64,000 nucleotides of DNA from TMED14 sp041158165 (GCA_041158165.1 JBEBBW010000001.1:1-64000); one strand, 5' to 3'; counted from the stretch's first letter, positions 7,238 through 16,040 are shown. Notes: generated by a model not told the origin, from the sequence alone. Numbers and translations are program-made.

Positions 7238-8412
7238 AGCAGCAAGTCTAAATCGGTGAACGGCTGATCCATGGACTGCGCTAAGGCCGAGCTGGTCAAC
7301 TGCCCGTGGTAGAGGTACACTCCGCTCCGCCAGTGAGGTTTAGCTCGAAGGGCCTCCTCTACGCCCCCGAGGTCGGCGAGCTCGCGGAGCATAGGCGACG
7401 TCAAATTGTTCAGCGCAAAAGAAGCGGTGCGCGCAACCCGTGAGGCTATGTTGGGCACCGCAAAATGAGTCACGTCAAATTTGGTGTAAACGGGCGAATC
7501 CCACGAGGTAACCTCGCTGGTTTCCAAGCATCCGCCGTGGTCAATGCTCAAATCAACCACCACGCTCCGGGGCTTCATTGCGGCCACCATGGCTTCGGTC
7601 ACCACCACCGGCGTGCGGCCATTGACCGGGCGCAAGGCGCCAATGACCACGTCGCAGCGGCGAAGCGCCTTAGCCAAAATTTGAGGCTGGAGGGTACAGG
7701 TGTAGACGTCTCCCACCCGCTCGCGCAAGCGCTGCAGGCGCGTCAACGACGAATCAAACACTTTAACGGATGCGCCCAGGGCCGTCGCTAACCGAGCTGC
7801 GGTGGTACCCACAGTCCCGGCACCCAAAATCACCACTTCGGTGGGCGGAACTCCCGTGACCGCTCCCATCGCGTACCCCTTGCCGCCGGACCACGTCGAG
7901 AGGTACTCCATGGCGATCGTAATGGCTTGGCTGCCTCCGATTTCGGCCATGGAGCGCACAAAGGGTGCGCGCCCGTCCTCGTCGAGGATGCTGCCGTAGC
8001 TGAAGGCGGTGCAGCGCTTGGCTTTGAGGGCGGCAAGAAACGGAGCCGTGAGCGTACCCGGCTGCAGCGTCGAAAAAAGCACTTGACCTTGGGCCATCAA
8101 CGGCCATTCGGCCTCAGACGGCGCCTCCACTTTGGCGAGTACGGGGCACCCAAAAACCACTCGACGGTCGGTGGTGATTTCGGCGCCTGCTTCAGAATAT
8201 TCTCGGTCGCTGTAGCGCGCAGCAACCCCGGCATTCGATTCCAGCACCACTTCGTGGCCCTGCGAAACCAACAAATGCACTCCTTCGGGGGTCAGCGCCA
8301 CACGGTTCTCTGCCCAGGTCGACTCCAGTGGGATTCCGATGCGCAAGCGCTGCGCCTTTGCGTCCACCATGAGGCGTTCTTCTTGTGTCTGAAAAACAGG
8401 AGCAGCTTCCAT
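7234..8412 (-). CDS. ald: Alanine dehydrogenase family protein
   Basis: This belongs to the NAD-dependent alanine dehydrogenase/transhydrogenase-alpha family (392 aa), which interconverts alanine and pyruvate plus ammonia. The N-terminal catalytic half begins 'LRIGIPLESTWAENRVALTP', and the NAD fold shows 'VVILGAGTVGTTAARLA' (about 195-211). Near the C-terminus 'VPNIASRVARTASFALNN' is typical. In classical enzymes a catalytic His lies in a 'YLHLAA' stretch. The matching region here reads 'STLQPGTLT', so that His appears absent, as I recall for other Bacteroidota members. The exact activity is therefore less certain than the family. It lies 10 bases after tsaE in the porX-tsaE-ald order. Confidence 0.85.
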   Translation of the reverse strand: MEAAPVFQTQEERLMVDAKAQRLRIGIPLESTWAENRVALTPEGVHLLVSQGHEVVLESNAGVAARYSDREYSEAGAEITTDRRVVFGCPVLAKVEAPSEAEWPLMAQGQVLFSTLQPGTLTAPFLAALKAKRCTAFSYGSILDEDGRAPFVRSMAEIGGSQAITIAMEYLSTWSGGKGYAMGAVTGVPPTEVVILGAGTVGTTAARLATALGASVKVFDSSLTRLQRLRERVGDVYTCTLQPQILAKALRRCDVVIGALRPVNGRTPVVVTEAMVAAMKPRSVVVDLSIDHGGCLETSEVTSWDSPVYTKFDVTHFAVPNIASRVARTASFALNNLTSPMLRELADLGGVEEALRAKPHWRSGVYLYHGQLTSSALAQSMDQPFTDLDLLL

Positions 8413-8422
8413 AACCAGGGCG

Positions 8423-8842
8423 TTAACGGTGAGGTCCTACGAAGGTAACCTTTCTGGAGCCATCGTCGCCGACCTCGATGCGCACTTCACTGGCATCTTC
8501 CGGCAGCAAGGATCCGGCGCGGTCGGCCCACTCCACCCAGCAGGGTTGGCCGCTGGCCGTGTACTCTTCAAACCCCATTGCCGCCACCTGCTCCGGTCGT
8601 TCCAGCCGGTGCAAATCGAAGTGGAAAATTGGCCCAATCGGCGACGAGTACTCATTCACCAGCGCAAACGTGGGGCTGCTGGCTCGGTCTGAGGAACCCA
8701 ATGCCCGAAGCCAGTAGCCGACGGCCGTGGTTTTGCCTGCGCCCATTTCGCCCCGCAGCGCCACCACGCCCTGCAGCGCCTCGCGGTGCGCCTCGGCCCA
8801 ACCAAGCCAGTCCTCAGGCTGAGTGATGGTCGCTTCATCCAT
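8423..8842 (-). CDS. tsaE: tRNA threonylcarbamoyladenosine biosynthesis ATPase TsaE
   Basis: TsaE is the small ATPase that drives the TsaB-TsaD-TsaC route to the t6A modification of tRNAs reading ANN codons. The 139 residues have the Walker A 'RGEMGAGKTT' (about 30-39), 'SSPTFALVNEY', 'HFDLHRLE' and the terminal 'CWVEWADRAG', all family hallmarks at the usual length. The gene begins 11 bases after the porX stop, yet has its own GACCTTTG box ending 5 bases before the ATG and overlapping the porX stop codon. It may be read both from porX and from its own promoter. Confidence 0.93.
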   Translation of the reverse strand: MDEATITQPEDWLGWAEAHREALQGVVALRGEMGAGKTTAVGYWLRALGSSDRASSPTFALVNEYSSPIGPIFHFDLHRLERPEQVAAMGFEEYTASGQPCWVEWADRAGSLLPEDASEVRIEVGDDGSRKVTFVGPHR

Positions 8843-8847
8843 GGCGG

Positions 8848-8855
8848 CAAAGGTC
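8848..8855 (-). promoter_or_regulatory. -7-like box GACCTTTG for tsaE
   Basis: The box ends 5 bases before the tsaE ATG and its first two bases are part of the porX TGA stop. Confidence 0.5.
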
Positions 8856-10410
8856 AGCTACGCGGGCGCAGCACCGCAAACGGCACAATCACTTCTTCCA
8901 TCGAAATGCCGCCGTGCTGGTAGCTTCCGTCGAACTTCTCAACGTGGTGGTGGTACTGACTCTGGTACACAAAGTAATCTTGCTCGCCGGCAAACAGCAC
9001 CTTATCGCCCAAATTCGTCGCCGGAATACCGAGGCGTTCGGGCTCTGCGACCAACGCAACGTCGCGTTCTTTGAATTCCATGCCGCGACCCACTTTGTAG
9101 CGCAAGTTGGCCGTCAAATCCCGGCTTCCGCGCACGGTGACCGGCTTGCGGACGGTGACCGTTCCGTGGTCCGTGGTCACCACCAAGGTTACGCCGTCGT
9201 GGGCCAAATCGTCGACCCATGCGCGCAGCGGAGAATGCGTCCACCACGAAGCGGTCAGGCTGCGAAATCCGCGGTCGTCGCGCGCCAGATCCCTCAAAAT
9301 CACCTCGTCGGTCTTCGCGTGGCTCATGCGGTCGATGAAGTTGACCACGACCGCGACCAAATCCTTACCCCGCAACTCGCGCCATTTGGCCACAAAGCGT
9401 TGCTCGCTGGTCGCATGGGTTAATTTGGCGTAGCCTGGGGTCGGAATCCCGTTGCGCGCGGCCCAGTGACTCAGGAAAAATTCTTCGTGGGCGTTGCGCC
9501 CCCCTTCGGCATCGAGCACGTCGCGCACCCAGCGGTCCGGGTGGCGCTTCGCGAGCTCCGAGGGCATGGCTCCGCCCAACAACGCATTGCGGGCGTACTG
9601 CGTCGCGGTGGGCAAAATACTGGCATACAGGTCGTCTGACTCCACGCGGTACTTGCCCGTCATGAGCGACTGGATTTCCTGCCACTGGTCAAGGCGCAGG
9701 TTGTCAAAGACGAGCAGCACCACTTTTTCGTTGCGGTCGAGCAGGGGTTTGACGCGCACGTCGAGCAGTTGGTGGCTGAACAAGCAGGGCGCCTCGTCGT
9801 CGTGAAGAAGCCCCGGATAGACTTCGGCCCACCAGCGGGTGAAGAGCCGGTTAGCTTCCTCGCGCTGGTGGTCCAGCATGGCACGCATCGATTCAGCCTC
9901 TCCTCCGGCCAATTCCCGGTCCCAACGAAGCAGCTCCCGGTAAATTTCGGTCCAGGACTCCCAGCTCCCGGCGTCGGCGATCCGGCCGCCCAGTTCGCGA
10001 AACTCCTGCTGGTAGCGGCTTGCGCTGCGCGCGCCCTGAAGCGCACCCTGGCCCAAAATTCGGGTCAAGGTCGAAAGCACTTGGCGAGGCTGGACCGGCT
10101 TGAGCAGGTAGTCAGCCAGCTGCGAACCCAGCGCGTCGGCCATCAGCCCCTCCTCTTCGCTTTTGGTCACCATTACCACGGGCAATGCCGGTTTGAGCGC
10201 CTTGATTTGGGGCAGCACGTCGAGTCCGCTCGGCCCGGGCATGTGCTCGTCGAGCAGCACGCAATCCAGGGACTCCGTGCGAATCAACGCCACGGCATCG
10301 GCCGCGTTGGTGGCCGTAACCACGTGGATTCCGCGCCCCTCGAGGTAGAGAATGTGGGGCCGCAGCGCCTCAACTTCGTCGTCGACCCATAAAATCCTCG
10401 AATTTTCCAT
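8854..10410 (-). CDS. porX: PorX, response regulator with PglZ domain (T9SS control)
   Basis: PorX is the Bacteroidota two-component regulator that controls and contacts the type IX secretion system and hydrolyses nucleotide phosphodiesters through its PglZ domain. Residues 1-125 form a receiver domain with 'RILWVDDEVEAL', the phosphoacceptor D54 in 'VLLDEHMPG' and the Lys in 'YLLKPVQP'. The rest is an alkaline-phosphatase-like PglZ domain with 'LLVFDNLRLDQW', 'SILPTATQYARNALLGG', 'FIDRMSHAKTDEV' and 'VVTTDHGTV', which carry the metal ligands. Length (518 aa) matches known PorX. The gene at 60077 encodes a likely T9SS client. Confidence 0.95.
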   Translation of the reverse strand: MENSRILWVDDEVEALRPHILYLEGRGIHVVTATNAADAVALIRTESLDCVLLDEHMPGPSGLDVLPQIKALKPALPVVMVTKSEEEGLMADALGSQLADYLLKPVQPRQVLSTLTRILGQGALQGARSASRYQQEFRELGGRIADAGSWESWTEIYRELLRWDRELAGGEAESMRAMLDHQREEANRLFTRWWAEVYPGLLHDDEAPCLFSHQLLDVRVKPLLDRNEKVVLLVFDNLRLDQWQEIQSLMTGKYRVESDDLYASILPTATQYARNALLGGAMPSELAKRHPDRWVRDVLDAEGGRNAHEEFFLSHWAARNGIPTPGYAKLTHATSEQRFVAKWRELRGKDLVAVVVNFIDRMSHAKTDEVILRDLARDDRGFRSLTASWWTHSPLRAWVDDLAHDGVTLVVTTDHGTVTVRKPVTVRGSRDLTANLRYKVGRGMEFKERDVALVAEPERLGIPATNLGDKVLFAGEQDYFVYQSQYHHHVEKFDGSYQHGGISMEEVIVPFAVLRPRS

Positions 10411-10421
10411 GCTTTTGTGGT

Positions 10422-10429
10422 TAAGTTTG
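10422..10429 (+). promoter_or_regulatory. -7 box TAAGTTTG before the HD-domain gene
   Basis: A perfect TAnnTTTG match 18 bases before the ATG at 10448, in the 37-base gap that separates divergent porX. It is probably the main promoter of the HD-lpxD-lpxC/fabZ-lpxA run. Confidence 0.55.
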
Positions 10430-10447
10430 GGTATTCAAGCTCGTTCC

Positions 10448-11701
10448 ATGCCGCCTGTTCCCGCGACCAACAAGTTCAAACTTTTTAACGATCCGATCTA
10501 CGGTTTTATTTCGCTGCCGTCAGCTCGGATTTTCGACCTCGTTGAGCACCCCTACTTTCAGCGGTTGCGGCGCATTAGCCAGCTGGGACTGAGCTACTTG
10601 GTGTATCCCGGCGCCTACCATACCCGCTTCCACCACGCGCTCGGAGCCATGCATTTGATGCAGAAAGCCATTCAGGTTCTGCAGCGCAAGGGCGTCGAAA
10701 TCACCGAGTCCGAGGCCGAATCCGCCCAGATTGCCATCCTCCTTCACGACGTCGGACACGGCCCGTTCAGCCACGCACTCGAGCACACGCTACTCGACGG
10801 CGTGCACCACGAGACGGTTTCGCGCCTCATCATGCGGCGCCTCAACGCGGAATTTGGCGGGCAACTCGACGAGGCCATTGCCATTTTTGAAGGAACCCAC
10901 CCGAAACGCTTTCTCCACGAGCTGATTTCGTCGCAGCTCGATATGGACCGCATGGACTACCTCAAGCGCGACGCGTTCTACACGGGCGTCATCGAGGGCG
11001 CCATCAACAGCGACCGCCTGCTTGAAATGCTGCACGTGGCCGACGGCCACTTGGTCCTTGAACACAAAGCCATCACGTCCATTGAAAAGTTCTTGATGAG
11101 CCGCAGCCTGATGTACTGGCAAGTGTACATGCACAAAACGGTACTCAGCGCCGAAAACATGCTTGTCGAAGTGCTGCGTAGGGCCTCCATTCTTGCCCAA
11201 GCTGGCCACGAGGTGTTCGCGGGGCGGGAACTGGCCACGCTATTGCGCCGCAGGCCCAACCACGCTGAATTCACTGCGGAACCGGAGCTCCTCGAACTGT
11301 TCACCCGGCTGGACGACAGCGACATACTAAGCGCCATCAAGCAGTGGCAAGACCACAGCGATCCAGTACTCCGCGCACTGAGCCGACGACTCATCGAGCG
11401 CAAACTCTTTCGAATCAAGTTTCTCGACGCGCCCTTGACCGGCGCAGACCGAAGGGCGCTCGAGGCCTCTGTGAGCGAATCCATGGGCCTATCGCTCGAA
11501 GACGCGACCCACTTTGTCCTTGAAGGTGTAGCGTCCAACAAAACCTATGCCTCTGACAAACAAGAAATTAAGCTTCTAAAAAAGAACGGAAGCATAATTC
11601 CGCTTACCGAAGCATCCGAAATCCTTCCGTTGAGCGTTTATAGTCAAGTAATCACCAGACCCTTCGTTTGTTGGCCCAAAGAACTTCCATGGATCCGCTA
11701 G
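10448..11701 (+). CDS. HD-domain phosphohydrolase (dNTPase-like)
   Basis: A 417-residue protein of the HD superfamily related to deoxyguanosinetriphosphate triphosphohydrolases (SAMHD1-like). The metal site is clear: 'YHTRFHHALGAMHLM' (first His of the set) and 'AILLHDVGHGPFSHALEH' (HD pair) with 'SSQLDMDRMDYLKRDA' further on. The ATG at 10448 follows a perfect -7 box; upstream in-frame starts reach into porX on the other strand. The stop overlaps lpxD by 13 bases. This gene precedes lpxD in many Bacteroidota, so it belongs to the same operon, although its substrate is not known from sequence. Confidence 0.88.
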   Translation: MPPVPATNKFKLFNDPIYGFISLPSARIFDLVEHPYFQRLRRISQLGLSYLVYPGAYHTRFHHALGAMHLMQKAIQVLQRKGVEITESEAESAQIAILLHDVGHGPFSHALEHTLLDGVHHETVSRLIMRRLNAEFGGQLDEAIAIFEGTHPKRFLHELISSQLDMDRMDYLKRDAFYTGVIEGAINSDRLLEMLHVADGHLVLEHKAITSIEKFLMSRSLMYWQVYMHKTVLSAENMLVEVLRRASILAQAGHEVFAGRELATLLRRRPNHAEFTAEPELLELFTRLDDSDILSAIKQWQDHSDPVLRALSRRLIERKLFRIKFLDAPLTGADRRALEASVSESMGLSLEDATHFVLEGVASNKTYASDKQEIKLLKKNGSIIPLTEASEILPLSVYSQVITRPFVCWPKELPWIR

Positions 11702-12621
11702 GGGCGAGCCCCTTGCCCCCGCGCCGCGCCTCGGAGTGGGCTAACGCCTTAGGCGGCAGCCTTCAAGGGCCCGACGCCGAGCTCCGTTTTGCATGCACCC
11801 TCGAAGCCGGCAGCGAAGGCGGAATCAGCTTTATCGCCAACGCCAGCTACCGCAGGGCTTGGGCCAAGACGGCCGCGAGTGTGGTGCTCGCTTCTCCATC
11901 AGAAACGGTGCCGGAAGGCTTCGCCGGCAGCGTGCTGCGCGTTGCCAACCCCTATGCCGCTTGGGCCGCCGTACTGTCGAGTGGGCAAAAAACCGTCGCT
12001 TGGGCGAGTTCGCGTCCCGCGGGCGTCGACCCCAGCGCCATCATTCATCCTGGAGTTCAACTCGCTGACGACGTGGTGGTTGGCGCACGCACGGTGCTTC
12101 ATCCGGGCGTGGTGCTGTACCCTGGCAGCGAAGTGGGCTCTGACTGCATCCTCCACGCCAACGTCGTGCTGGGCGCAGACGGGTTTGGCTTCGTTCCGCC
12201 CCACGGCACCGCAGCAGGTTGGACTAAAATTCCCCACCTTGGCCGCGTGCGCATCGGGAACCACGTCGAACTTGGCGCCGGAACCTGCGTGGACCGGGCC
12301 GTCGTAGGCGAAACCGTCGTGGGCGACGGATGCAAAATCGACAACCTCTGCCAGATCGGCCACAACGTGCGGCTTGGCGCCCACTGCGTGCTCGCGGGCC
12401 AAGTCGGCATCGCGGGTTCCAGCGTGCTCGAAGACTACGTGGTCGTCGGCGGACAGGCCGGCATCGCGGGCCACCTGCGCATCGGCCGAGGAGCCCGAAT
12501 CGGCGCCCAAAGCGGCGTCGGGAAATCTGTTCCTGCTGGGACTGAAGTACTTGGAAGTCCCGCCGTGGATGCCCGTGAATTCCGCCGTTTATTTGCAGCC
12601 CAAAAGTCCGCGCGAGGTTGA
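11689..12621 (+). CDS. lpxD: UDP-3-O-acylglucosamine N-acyltransferase
   Basis: LpxD adds the N-linked hydroxyacyl chain in the third step of lipid A synthesis. The 310 residues have an N-terminal uridine-binding domain followed from about residue 105 by left-handed beta-helix hexapeptides ('VDPSAIIHPGVQLADDVVVG'), the 'GADGFGF' motif and the catalytic His in 'QIGHNVRLG'. I use the ATG at 11689; the TTG at 11668 lies inside the HD gene. The stop overlaps the TTG start of lpxC/fabZ (TTGA), so the lipid A enzymes are translated in tandem. Confidence 0.95.
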   Translation: MDPLGASPLPPRRASEWANALGGSLQGPDAELRFACTLEAGSEGGISFIANASYRRAWAKTAASVVLASPSETVPEGFAGSVLRVANPYAAWAAVLSSGQKTVAWASSRPAGVDPSAIIHPGVQLADDVVVGARTVLHPGVVLYPGSEVGSDCILHANVVLGADGFGFVPPHGTAAGWTKIPHLGRVRIGNHVELGAGTCVDRAVVGETVVGDGCKIDNLCQIGHNVRLGAHCVLAGQVGIAGSSVLEDYVVVGGQAGIAGHLRIGRGARIGAQSGVGKSVPAGTEVLGSPAVDAREFRRLFAAQKSARG

Positions 12622-13994
12622 TTCAATACGCCCTTAATCAAGAATTTACTGCCCAAGGTCGCGGAATCCACCGAGGCATTGACTGCCGCGTCACCGTGAA
12701 GCCGGGCGAGCCCGGGAGCGGCTACCGACTTTTCCGAACGGACCTAAACGGAAGTAACGTTCTTGAACTGAACCCACAGCACGTCAGCGAAACGGACCGC
12801 TGCACAACGCTTAGCGACGGCGACGTGCTGGTACACACGGCCGAACACCTGCTTTCAGCCCTTTTTGGCTTGGGCATCTTGGACGCTGAAATTCACTCTT
12901 CCGCGCCTGAACTCCCCATTTTAGACGGTTCTGCAAAGCCGTGGGTCGACGCCATTCTCGAAGCCGGCCGCGTCCCCCTGGGGCCGATGCACGGGCACCG
13001 GTTGCGCGAAGCACTGCGCGTCGAAGACCCCGAAACGGGAGCTTGGGCCGAGGCCATTCCCGCCGCCCTGCCGCAGTACCGCGTAGTACTTAGCCACGAC
13101 GAAGCGGCCGTTGGACCCTGTACCGCAGACTTTACCTATGGCGCAGACTACGCCAAACTGGTTGCCCCCGCGCGCACCTTCACGCTGGTCAGCCACCTGC
13201 TTCCGATGATCCATCGCGGACTGCTTCAGGGCGCCCAAGAAGGTGCGGGCATCGTCATCATCGACCGCAACCTGGAAGACTCCGACTGGACGGCCCTCGA
13301 GCACTTCATTCAGCAACCCCTGGAACGCAGCGCCGACCTCGGCGCGCTGCCCCTCACCCCTGTGCGCATGCCCGCCGAACCGGCAGCCCACAAAATGCTC
13401 GACGTCTTGGGCGACCTTGCCCTTTTGGGCCGCCCCGTCGCTGCAGAAATTCGTATTTTTAAACCTGGCCACCGCATTAATACCCTGCTAGCCCAGCGCC
13501 TTATGGAACAAATTGACTCTGCCAACCCTGTGCCGTTCTTTGACCCGAACGCCGCCCCGCTGATGGACGCCACCAAGATCATGTCGATTTTGCCGCACCG
13601 CCCCCCCTTCATGCTGGTCGACCGAATCCACTCGATGAGCGAAACCGACGTGTGGGGCAGCAAGGCCGTCACGATGAATGAGCCGTTTTTTGTGGGCCAC
13701 TTCCCGGGCGCGCCCGTGATGCCTGGCGTCCTCCAGCTCGAAGCCATGGCCCAGGTGGGCGGAATTCTGGCGCTCAGCACGGTTCCGGACCCCGAAAACT
13801 ACCTCACCTACTTCCTCAAGATGGACGAAGTGAAATTCAAAAACAAGGTAGGTCCGGGCGACACGCTCTACTTCCACCTGACCCTGACCCAGCCGATCCG
13901 CCGCGGAATCGTGGTGATGCGCGGCGAAGCCTTCGTCGGCCAAAAGCTCGTGAGCGAAGGCGTGTTTACGGCCCTAATCACCAAAGACAAGTAA
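12618..13994 (+). CDS. lpxC/fabZ: Bifunctional UDP-3-O-acyl-N-acetylglucosamine deacetylase / 3-hydroxyacyl-ACP dehydratase
   Basis: One 458-residue protein carries the committed lipid A deacetylase and the fatty-acid dehydratase, a fusion known in Bacteroidota. LpxC occupies about 1-305: 'FTAQGRGIHRG', the zinc-binding 'HTAEHLLSAL', and 'AAHKMLDVLGDLALLG' with the second His and Asp ligands. FabZ occupies about 315-458: 'IMSILPHRPPFMLVDRI' and the active-site 'GHFPGAPVMPGVLQLEAMAQ'. The start is a TTG overlapping the lpxD stop. Joining the two activities ties lipid A output to acyl-chain supply. Confidence 0.96.
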   Translation: MIQYALNQEFTAQGRGIHRGIDCRVTVKPGEPGSGYRLFRTDLNGSNVLELNPQHVSETDRCTTLSDGDVLVHTAEHLLSALFGLGILDAEIHSSAPELPILDGSAKPWVDAILEAGRVPLGPMHGHRLREALRVEDPETGAWAEAIPAALPQYRVVLSHDEAAVGPCTADFTYGADYAKLVAPARTFTLVSHLLPMIHRGLLQGAQEGAGIVIIDRNLEDSDWTALEHFIQQPLERSADLGALPLTPVRMPAEPAAHKMLDVLGDLALLGRPVAAEIRIFKPGHRINTLLAQRLMEQIDSANPVPFFDPNAAPLMDATKIMSILPHRPPFMLVDRIHSMSETDVWGSKAVTMNEPFFVGHFPGAPVMPGVLQLEAMAQVGGILALSTVPDPENYLTYFLKMDEVKFKNKVGPGDTLYFHLTLTQPIRRGIVVMRGEAFVGQKLVSEGVFTALITKDK

Positions 13995-13998
13995 TCCT

Positions 13999-14772
13999 GT
14001 GATTTCTCCCCTAGCTTCGGTACACCCCGACGCGAAAATCGCGGGCAATGTGCGCATCGATGCCTTCGCGGTCGTCGAGCACGACACGGTTTTGGGCGAC
14101 GGAACCTGGATTCTCAGCGGAGCCCACGTCATGGCGGGCTCGCGCCTGGGCAAAAACTGCCGAATTCACCAGGGCGCCGTCGTCGGTGGCATGCCCCAAG
14201 ACCTGAAGTTCAGCGGCGAATACAGCGAAGTGTTTTTGGGCGACGGATGCGTAGTCCGCGAATGCGCCACCATTAACCGCGGCACCAAGGCCTACGGCAA
14301 AACCACGCTCGGCAAAGAGTGCCTGGTCATGGCCTATGCCCACGTGGCCCACGACTGCATCATCGGCGACCACGTCATCTTGGTCAACAATGTGGCCCTG
14401 GCTGGCCACGTCGAAATCGGCGACTGGACTATTTTGGGCGGACTCTCTGCTGTGCACCAGTTCGTGAAAATCGGATCCCACGTGATGGTGGGCGGCGGTT
14501 CCCTGGTGCGCAAGGACATTCCTCCCTTCATCACCGTGGCGCGTGAACCCCTCACATTTGAGGGCGTGAACGCCGTCGGTCTTCGCCGACGCGGATTCAG
14601 CAACGCCCGCATCGAAGAAATTCACCACGCCTACCGCCTGCTGTACCAAAGCGGATTCAATACCACCCAAGCGGTCAGCGAAATTGAGCGCGAAGTCACC
14701 GCCAGCCCCGAGCGCACCGAGCTCATCAAGTTCGTCTTGGCGTCGGACCGCGGCATTGTCCGCAAGCAGTAA
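13999..14772 (+). CDS. lpxA: Acyl-ACP--UDP-N-acetylglucosamine O-acyltransferase
   Basis: LpxA performs the first acylation of UDP-GlcNAc in lipid A synthesis. The 257-residue protein is a left-handed beta-helix ('SVHPDAKIAGNVRIDAFAVV') with the catalytic His in 'MAYAHVAHDCIIGDHV', 'HQFVKIGSHVMVGGGS' and the C-terminal helical region 'VGLRRRGFSNARIEEI'. The start is a GTG 4 bases after the lpxC/fabZ stop. It is the third acylation gene of the cluster. Confidence 0.96.
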   Translation: MISPLASVHPDAKIAGNVRIDAFAVVEHDTVLGDGTWILSGAHVMAGSRLGKNCRIHQGAVVGGMPQDLKFSGEYSEVFLGDGCVVRECATINRGTKAYGKTTLGKECLVMAYAHVAHDCIIGDHVILVNNVALAGHVEIGDWTILGGLSAVHQFVKIGSHVMVGGGSLVRKDIPPFITVAREPLTFEGVNAVGLRRRGFSNARIEEIHHAYRLLYQSGFNTTQAVSEIEREVTASPERTELIKFVLASDRGIVRKQ

Positions 14773-14776
14773 AACC

Positions 14777-15409
14777 ATGATTGGCCTCCACTGGAACGGC
14801 GTCGGCAAGCAGATTTCGGGAACGGAACTGATTGCGCCCTGGACTGCCCAATGGGGCCCCACCGACCGCGTGGCCATCTTGGGCGCGAACGGATCAGGCA
14901 AAAGCACCGTGCTCAGCCTGTTGAGCGGTCAAATGCCCCCGTCGGTCGGCGAACTTCAGTCGGACGTTCTCTCGAGCACCTCCTGGACGCGCCAGGTTAG
15001 CTGGACCGGCCCGAACGTGCAACCTCCGCTCGACGCCACCGGCCTTGAATGGGTGGCGCTTCACGGCTCGATGCGTGGATGGCGCCGCAGCCCCTGGACC
15101 TACCTCGACCCCGACCAGCCCCTGTGGAAGCGTCCGCTTCGCAGCCTTTCAAGCGGGCAACGCCAGCGCCTGCTCTTGGCGGTGGCTATTTGTACCGACG
15201 CGCCCTTGCTCTTGCTCGACGAGCCCTGCAACCACCTTGACGCCGAAGGCCAGGCTTGGTACCACGCCACCCTGGGCGCCGAACTAGCCGCTGCGCCGGG
15301 GACCGCTCGAATGCTGTTTGTGGCGAGCAACCACCAGGCCATTGAAGTGGCTCACTGCCAGCAGGGTTTATCGCCGCAGGGCGATTCCGTACCTTTGCCA
15401 AAATTTTAG
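14777..15409 (+). CDS. ABC transporter ATPase subunit, 210 aa
   Basis: A stand-alone nucleotide-binding domain. It has Walker A 'GANGSGKST' (about 39-47), a signature 'LSSGQRQRLLLAV', Walker B 'LLLLDEPCNHLD' and an H-loop His in 'ASNHQAIE'. It starts 4 bases after lpxA and ends 4 bases before efp. This lpxA-ATPase-efp order recurs in Bacteroidota, but the membrane partner is not nearby and the substrate is unknown. The protein is slightly short, and the Q-loop region ('RQVSWTGPN') is atypical. Confidence 0.88.
   Translation: MIGLHWNGVGKQISGTELIAPWTAQWGPTDRVAILGANGSGKSTVLSLLSGQMPPSVGELQSDVLSSTSWTRQVSWTGPNVQPPLDATGLEWVALHGSMRGWRRSPWTYLDPDQPLWKRPLRSLSSGQRQRLLLAVAICTDAPLLLLDEPCNHLDAEGQAWYHATLGAELAAAPGTARMLFVASNHQAIEVAHCQQGLSPQGDSVPLPKF
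15390..15397 (+). promoter_or_regulatory. -7 box TACCTTTG before efp
   Basis: A perfect TAnnTTTG inside the 3' end of the ABC ATPase gene, 16 bases before the efp ATG. It gives efp its own promoter within the operon. Confidence 0.6.
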
Positions 15410-15413
15410 CGAT

Positions 15414-15977
15414 ATGGCATCGACTGCAGACATCAAGAACGGCATGTGCATCCACTTTAACCACGCGCCGTACCAAATCATCGAATTCCTCCACGTGAAG
15501 CCCGGCAAGGGCGCCGCGTTTGTGCGCACCAAGATGCGCAACCTCAACGACGGCCGCGTTTTGGAGCACACCTTCCCCAGCGGAACCAAGCTCGACGAAA
15601 TCAAAATCGAGTTCCGCACCTACCAGTACCTGTACAACGACGCCGACGGCTACCACTTCATGAACATGGACTCCTACGAGCAGATCCCCATGCCCAAGGA
15701 AGTGATCAACGCCCCCCAGTTTCTGAAGGACGGCATGGAGTGCATGGTGATGTTCCACGCCGACGAGGATCGCCCCCTTTCCGTAGAGCTGCCGTCAACC
15801 GTAACGCTCGAGGTGACCTACACCGAGCCCGGAATTCGCGGCAACACGGCCACCAATACGCTTAAACCAGCCACGGTCGAGGGCGGAACCGAGATTCGCG
15901 TACCCCTCTTCGTTGAAACCGGCGAGCGTATTGTGATCAACACGGCCGAAGGAACCTACAAGGAGCGCGCTAAGTAA
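15414..15977 (+). CDS. efp: Elongation factor P
   Basis: EF-P enters the ribosomal E site and relieves stalling at consecutive prolines. The 187 residues contain the KOW-like N-domain with the loop 'HVKPGKGAAFVRTK'; the loop-tip residue is Lys at position 32, the place that is post-translationally modified in many bacteria. The C-terminal OB domains end 'GERIVINTAEGTYKERAK', a strong family signature. The ATG at 15414 is favoured over the upstream in-frame start inside the ATPase gene. No modification enzyme (EpmA, EarP, YmfI) is seen nearby. A strong terminator follows. Confidence 0.96.
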   Translation: MASTADIKNGMCIHFNHAPYQIIEFLHVKPGKGAAFVRTKMRNLNDGRVLEHTFPSGTKLDEIKIEFRTYQYLYNDADGYHFMNMDSYEQIPMPKEVINAPQFLKDGMECMVMFHADEDRPLSVELPSTVTLEVTYTEPGIRGNTATNTLKPATVEGGTEIRVPLFVETGERIVINTAEGTYKERAK

Positions 15978-16002
15978 GCGAACCTCCGCCCACCTTCTTG
16001 AA

Positions 16003-16029
16003 CCCGCCGGCCACCCCGGCGGGTTTTTT
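16003..16029 (+). terminator. Intrinsic terminator after efp
   Basis: An 8-base-pair GC stem (CCCGCCGG / CCGGCGGG) with a 5-base loop is followed by six T. It closes the lpx-efp operon. Confidence 0.85.
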
Positions 16030-16040
16030 CATTCCTAAAA

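Noticed and set aside
14777..15409. The ABC ATPase in the lpx operon as energy source for the TMD-HlyD fusion
   Set aside because: It is 25 kb away in a conserved lpxA-ATPase-efp context and is not of the exporter-fused ATPase type, so a link would be guesswork.
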